Below, piece after piece: positions 59,450 through 62,038 of a stretch of 62,038 bases of DNA (positions are counted from its first letter, which is position 1; each line of letters begins with the position of its first letter). The stretch is from DAISJM01 sp036821485 (GTDB taxonomy: Bacteria > Verrucomicrobiota > Kiritimatiellia > CAIQIC01 > JAGNIJ01). A program made the position numbers and the translations under genes. The DNA is taken from NCBI GenBank assembly GCA_036821485.1, contig DAISJM010000019.1, forward strand, positions 1 to 62,038, read 5' to 3'. The notes beneath the pieces are model-generated. The model had not been told where the DNA came from. It did not search any database and saw nothing but the letters and a program-made list of their open reading frames with translations.

Positions 59450-61603
59450 ATGGCAGGAAGAATCAGAAAGTACGTATTGGCACATGCAGGAACGATGGTG
59501 TCGGCGTTGGTGCTTTTCGGCGCGACGGTCTGGCTGTTCTGGCCGGCGGCATCATTCGATTACATCAATTTCGACGATCCTCAGTATGTTTCGGCGAATC
59601 CCTATGTGAGGCAGGGCCTTACTGCCATATCGGCGCGGTGGGCTTTCACATCGGTTCATGAGAGCTACTGGATTCCGCTGACGTGGCTTTCCTACATGGT
59701 GGACGCCAGCCTGCTCGGGCCGAAAGCCGGATCTTATCATGTCACCAACATAATCCTTCATGCGCTCAACGCCGTATTGCTGTTTCTCGTGTTGAGCCGT
59801 ATGACGCGCAGATGGTGGCCGAGCTTGTTTGTGGCGGCGTTGTTTGCCTGGCATCCTTTGCGTGTTGAGTCAGTGGCGTGGATTACCGAGCGCAAGGATG
59901 TGTTGAGTGCTCTGTTCTGGTTGCTTGGGATGGGGCTCTATGATCGGTATGTCCGACGACAGAGTGTGACGCGTTTCCTGCCGGTGTTCTTGTGCATGCT
60001 TTTGGGGCTCTTGGCGAAGCCCATGATGGTGACCTTTCCGTTTGTTCTCCTGTTGCTGGATTACTGGCCGCTCAACAGGGCGGGGGATACAGCGCAAGAG
60101 GCTGTTCGGCGTTTGCCGCGCCTGCTGCTTGAGAAGGCTCCTTTGTTCGTACTTGCCGTGGTATTCGGCGTCATCACTATGCGCACTCAGGCTGCGGATG
60201 ATGCCGTAAAGTCGCTCGCGCAGATTCCCCTGGCAACACGGCTGGCTGATGTCTCGGTGGCGTATCTCTTCTACGTGGGGAAGCTTATCTGGCCAACCAA
60301 CCTCGCTATTGTCTATTCCGATCTCCTGGCGCGATGGCCTGTGGCCATTCTCTCGTGGTTGACACTTTTGGGTGTGACATGGATGGCTCTAGGCTGGCGG
60401 CGTCGGATCCCCGCATTTCCTGTCGGATGGTTCTGGTTTCTGGGCGTCCTGGTTCCAGTAATCGGTTTTGTTCGTGTGGGGACTGTGCATGTGGCAGACC
60501 GATTCACGTACATCCCTTCGATTGGGGTCGCCGTCGCCTTGACGTGGGTCAGCGCGACGTTTGTCAAGGACAGGCGACGCGTGGGGATGTTGATTTCAGC
60601 GCTGCTGCTCATTCTCTGCATGGGGGCCACGCGCAAGTATCTTTGCTACTGGGCCAATACGGAGCAGATTTTCCAGCGAGCGCTGGATATCAACCCCGTC
60701 AATCCCATCGCCTTCGAGGGTATGGGCCGGGCGATGGAGGATCGCGGGCGCTACAAGGAAGCTTTGGGTTGGTATGAAAAGACGATTGCGATCATGCCAG
60801 CCTATGGCGAAGCCTATGCAAACGCGGGAAGTATCCATGGGAAACTTGGAGAGTTCGACAAGTCGCTGGCGTGTTTTGAGATGGCTCAGAAGTATCGGCC
60901 CAATAACCCCCGCATTCTGAACAACTTGGGATCGATCCTCTACAAGGCCGGGCGACAGGATGAGGCTATCCAAACGTTGGCGCGAGCTGTGCAACTCAAG
61001 CCGGACCTCATTGATGCACAGTACAATCTAGCCTTGGCCTATCTCAAGAGCGGCCGCAACGAGGACGCGCTGCTCCGTTTTCAGGATGTGCTTCGTCTTT
61101 GTAATTGGGATGCCGATGCCTTCTTCCTGGTGGGAAAGCTGCTTCTGATGAAGGGTGATATTGATGGAGCGCTGCGCCATCTTCAGGAGGCGGTTCGACT
61201 TGCCCCGTCCAATCCGGATGCATTGAACATGTACGGAGCAGCGCTTGCCAAGAGCGGAGACTATGACGGCGCTGCTCGTGTGTTGAGAGATGCGGTCCGG
61301 CTTCAGGCGAACAATGTGGAAGTGTTAAACAATCTGGCCTGGCTGTTGGCCACCCGGGAGGGATGCGATGCGTCGGAAGCTATCCGTTTGGCAGAACGGG
61401 CTGCTGAGTTGACCGCACGGCAGCAGCCACACATCCTCGATACACTGGCTGCAGCCTATGCCGCGGATGGGCAGTTTGACATGGCCTTGTCGACGATGAA
61501 CGAGGCGGTGGCTCTGGCCACGCCGCTCAATCGGCCGGAGTTGATGTCGCGCCTTGAGTCACGCCGATTGAGATATCAGGCTGGACAGCCGTGGCGGGAA
61601 TAG
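59450..61603 (+). CDS. TMTC-like GT-C membrane protein with TPR domain (copy 2)
   Basis: 717 residues from the ATG at 59450; a TTG at 59432 would add six. It is a clear paralogue of the 54002 gene: INFDDPQYVSANPYVRQGLT, SYWIPLTWLSYMVDA, RVESVAWITERKDVLSALFW and FVLLLLDYWPLNR align with the same positions there. About ten membrane helices are followed by several TPR units (for example GRYKEALGWYEKTIAIMPAY, GRQDEAIQTLARAVQLKPDL). The last ~77 nt overlap the convergent gene at the window end. The proposed role is glycosylation of exported proteins. Confidence 0.85.
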   Translation: MAGRIRKYVLAHAGTMVSALVLFGATVWLFWPAASFDYINFDDPQYVSANPYVRQGLTAISARWAFTSVHESYWIPLTWLSYMVDASLLGPKAGSYHVTNIILHALNAVLLFLVLSRMTRRWWPSLFVAALFAWHPLRVESVAWITERKDVLSALFWLLGMGLYDRYVRRQSVTRFLPVFLCMLLGLLAKPMMVTFPFVLLLLDYWPLNRAGDTAQEAVRRLPRLLLEKAPLFVLAVVFGVITMRTQAADDAVKSLAQIPLATRLADVSVAYLFYVGKLIWPTNLAIVYSDLLARWPVAILSWLTLLGVTWMALGWRRRIPAFPVGWFWFLGVLVPVIGFVRVGTVHVADRFTYIPSIGVAVALTWVSATFVKDRRRVGMLISALLLILCMGATRKYLCYWANTEQIFQRALDINPVNPIAFEGMGRAMEDRGRYKEALGWYEKTIAIMPAYGEAYANAGSIHGKLGEFDKSLACFEMAQKYRPNNPRILNNLGSILYKAGRQDEAIQTLARAVQLKPDLIDAQYNLALAYLKSGRNEDALLRFQDVLRLCNWDADAFFLVGKLLLMKGDIDGALRHLQEAVRLAPSNPDALNMYGAALAKSGDYDGAARVLRDAVRLQANNVEVLNNLAWLLATREGCDASEAIRLAERAAELTARQQPHILDTLAAAYAADGQFDMALSTMNEAVALATPLNRPELMSRLESRRLRYQAGQPWRE

Positions 61604-62038
61604 GGGTGGACAGGGCGGCACGCTCCGGCAGGATCCTGAAGATCGTGAACTGCATGCCTTTGGCGAGCGGCGTGCTGTTAAATGGTATGGGGCCAATCCA
61701 GTCAGGATAGGGTCCTCCGTGGGTTAGTCTGTAGGCCAGGGTCTTGCGTATGGATTCGGGGTCTTTGTGTCCATATTTGCAGAAGTGGAATTGTTCGATC
61801 TTCTCGTCACTGGACCAGATGATGACGCCTCTCAACGATCTCTCCACGGCCACTCGCCTGGCATCTTCATCATCGTGAGCGGCCAGGAAGTCGATCGTAG
61901 CATGCAAGCCACGAGCATTTTCCCAGTAGAGTCCTCCCGTTCCTTGAAATCCGCCGAAATACTGCAGGAGGGGCGTTTCATTGAAGCCGGAGATGACGAC
62001 GCGATCCGCCTCGGGAATAATGCGGCGAGCGGCGAGCG
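61527..62038 (-). CDS. 3' part of a probable GT-C glycosyltransferase, cut off by window end
   Basis: The frame is open to the last base, giving at least 169 C-terminal residues; the TTG at 61907 is internal. The visible part is a soluble alpha/beta tail: RVVISGFNETPLLQYFGGFQ, GTGGLYWENARGLHATIDFL, then GVIIWSSDEKIEQF and a Pro/Ala/Thr-rich end. No membrane helix falls in this portion. It looks like the periplasmic C-terminal domain of a PMT/oligosaccharyltransferase-type membrane enzyme, which fits the neighbours. Its 3' end overlaps the TMTC-like gene by 77 nt on the other strand. Confidence 0.55.
   Translation of the reverse strand, partial: LAARRIIPEADRVVISGFNETPLLQYFGGFQGTGGLYWENARGLHATIDFLAAHDDEDARRVAVERSLRGVIIWSSDEKIEQFHFCKYGHKDPESIRKTLAYRLTHGGPYPDWIGPIPFNSTPLAKGMQFTIFRILPERAALSTPIPATAVQPDISIGVTQGATSTPAD

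Overview
The window is a high-GC, densely coded bacterial chromosome segment with no phage, transposase, CRISPR array or rRNA. Several traits point to the PVC superphylum, most likely a Kiritimatiellota/Verrucomicrobiota/Lentisphaerota-type organism. These are very large secreted proteins built from D-x-D-x-D-G calcium-binding repeats, LamG and PEGA-like modules; a lipoprotein with a domain resembling the planctomycete/verrucomicrobial TIGR03067 family; an FHA protein and a Ser/Thr kinase; decayed 7-nt tandem repeats and 'TTTTCCAA..TTGGAAAA' palindromes between genes; and GT-C/TPR (TMTC-like) membrane proteins. This assignment is inference from recalled family distributions, since no search could be run.

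Layout. 1-9.4 kb: the 3' part of a secreted GH5 mannanase-like enzyme; tsaE-tsaB (tRNA t6A synthesis); a LacI-type repressor facing a small secreted carbohydrate-binding-like protein across a set of CAAA/TTTG palindromes; then a Ser/Thr kinase with a thioredoxin-fold lipoprotein-like partner. 9.4-14.4 kb: a methyltransferase, a UV-damage endonuclease preceded by three phased palindromes, and an oxidative-stress block (flavodoxin, double-rubredoxin/FAD oxidoreductase fusion, rubrerythrin). 14.5-23.4 kb: envelope proteins, the crcB-DUF190 pair, and a leftward operon FHA - WaaE-like glycosyltransferase - PNPOx-like - Rsm22-like methyltransferase. 23.5-31.5 kb: a long rightward run of housekeeping genes (GT2, CPBP protease, mtnA, thiL, pyrK, pyrD, an unknown membrane-anchored protein, pgpA).

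31.6-53.7 kb is the most distinctive region: a type IV pilus / type II secretion-like cluster. It has a divergent PilP-like periplasmic protein, a candidate sigma-54 promoter, three prepilin-like proteins (two with clear GFTLLEV/GYTLIEV motifs, one PilX-like), a strong terminator, PilM-, PilN- and PilO-like genes overlapping by 4 nt, an Ig-repeat lipoprotein where PilP is expected, a 3360-residue mosaic protein (internally duplicated, four LamG domains, seven PEGA-like repeats, a six-blade NHL propeller), a secretin, and a histidine-kinase-like protein whose ATP-binding and receiver parts look degenerate. No assembly ATPase, PilC platform or prepilin peptidase is in view. The position of the giant gene between the PilO-like and secretin genes suggests it is a surface or secreted client of the apparatus.

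53.7-62.0 kb: tRNA-His, then a glycosylation-type region with two paralogous TMTC-like GT-C/TPR membrane proteins bracketing an epimerase/dehydratase, a GT2 and a GT87-like mannosyltransferase, ending in the 3' part of a further probable GT-C enzyme. Together the two last regions could form a secretion plus protein-glycosylation locus, but that link is inferred only from adjacency.
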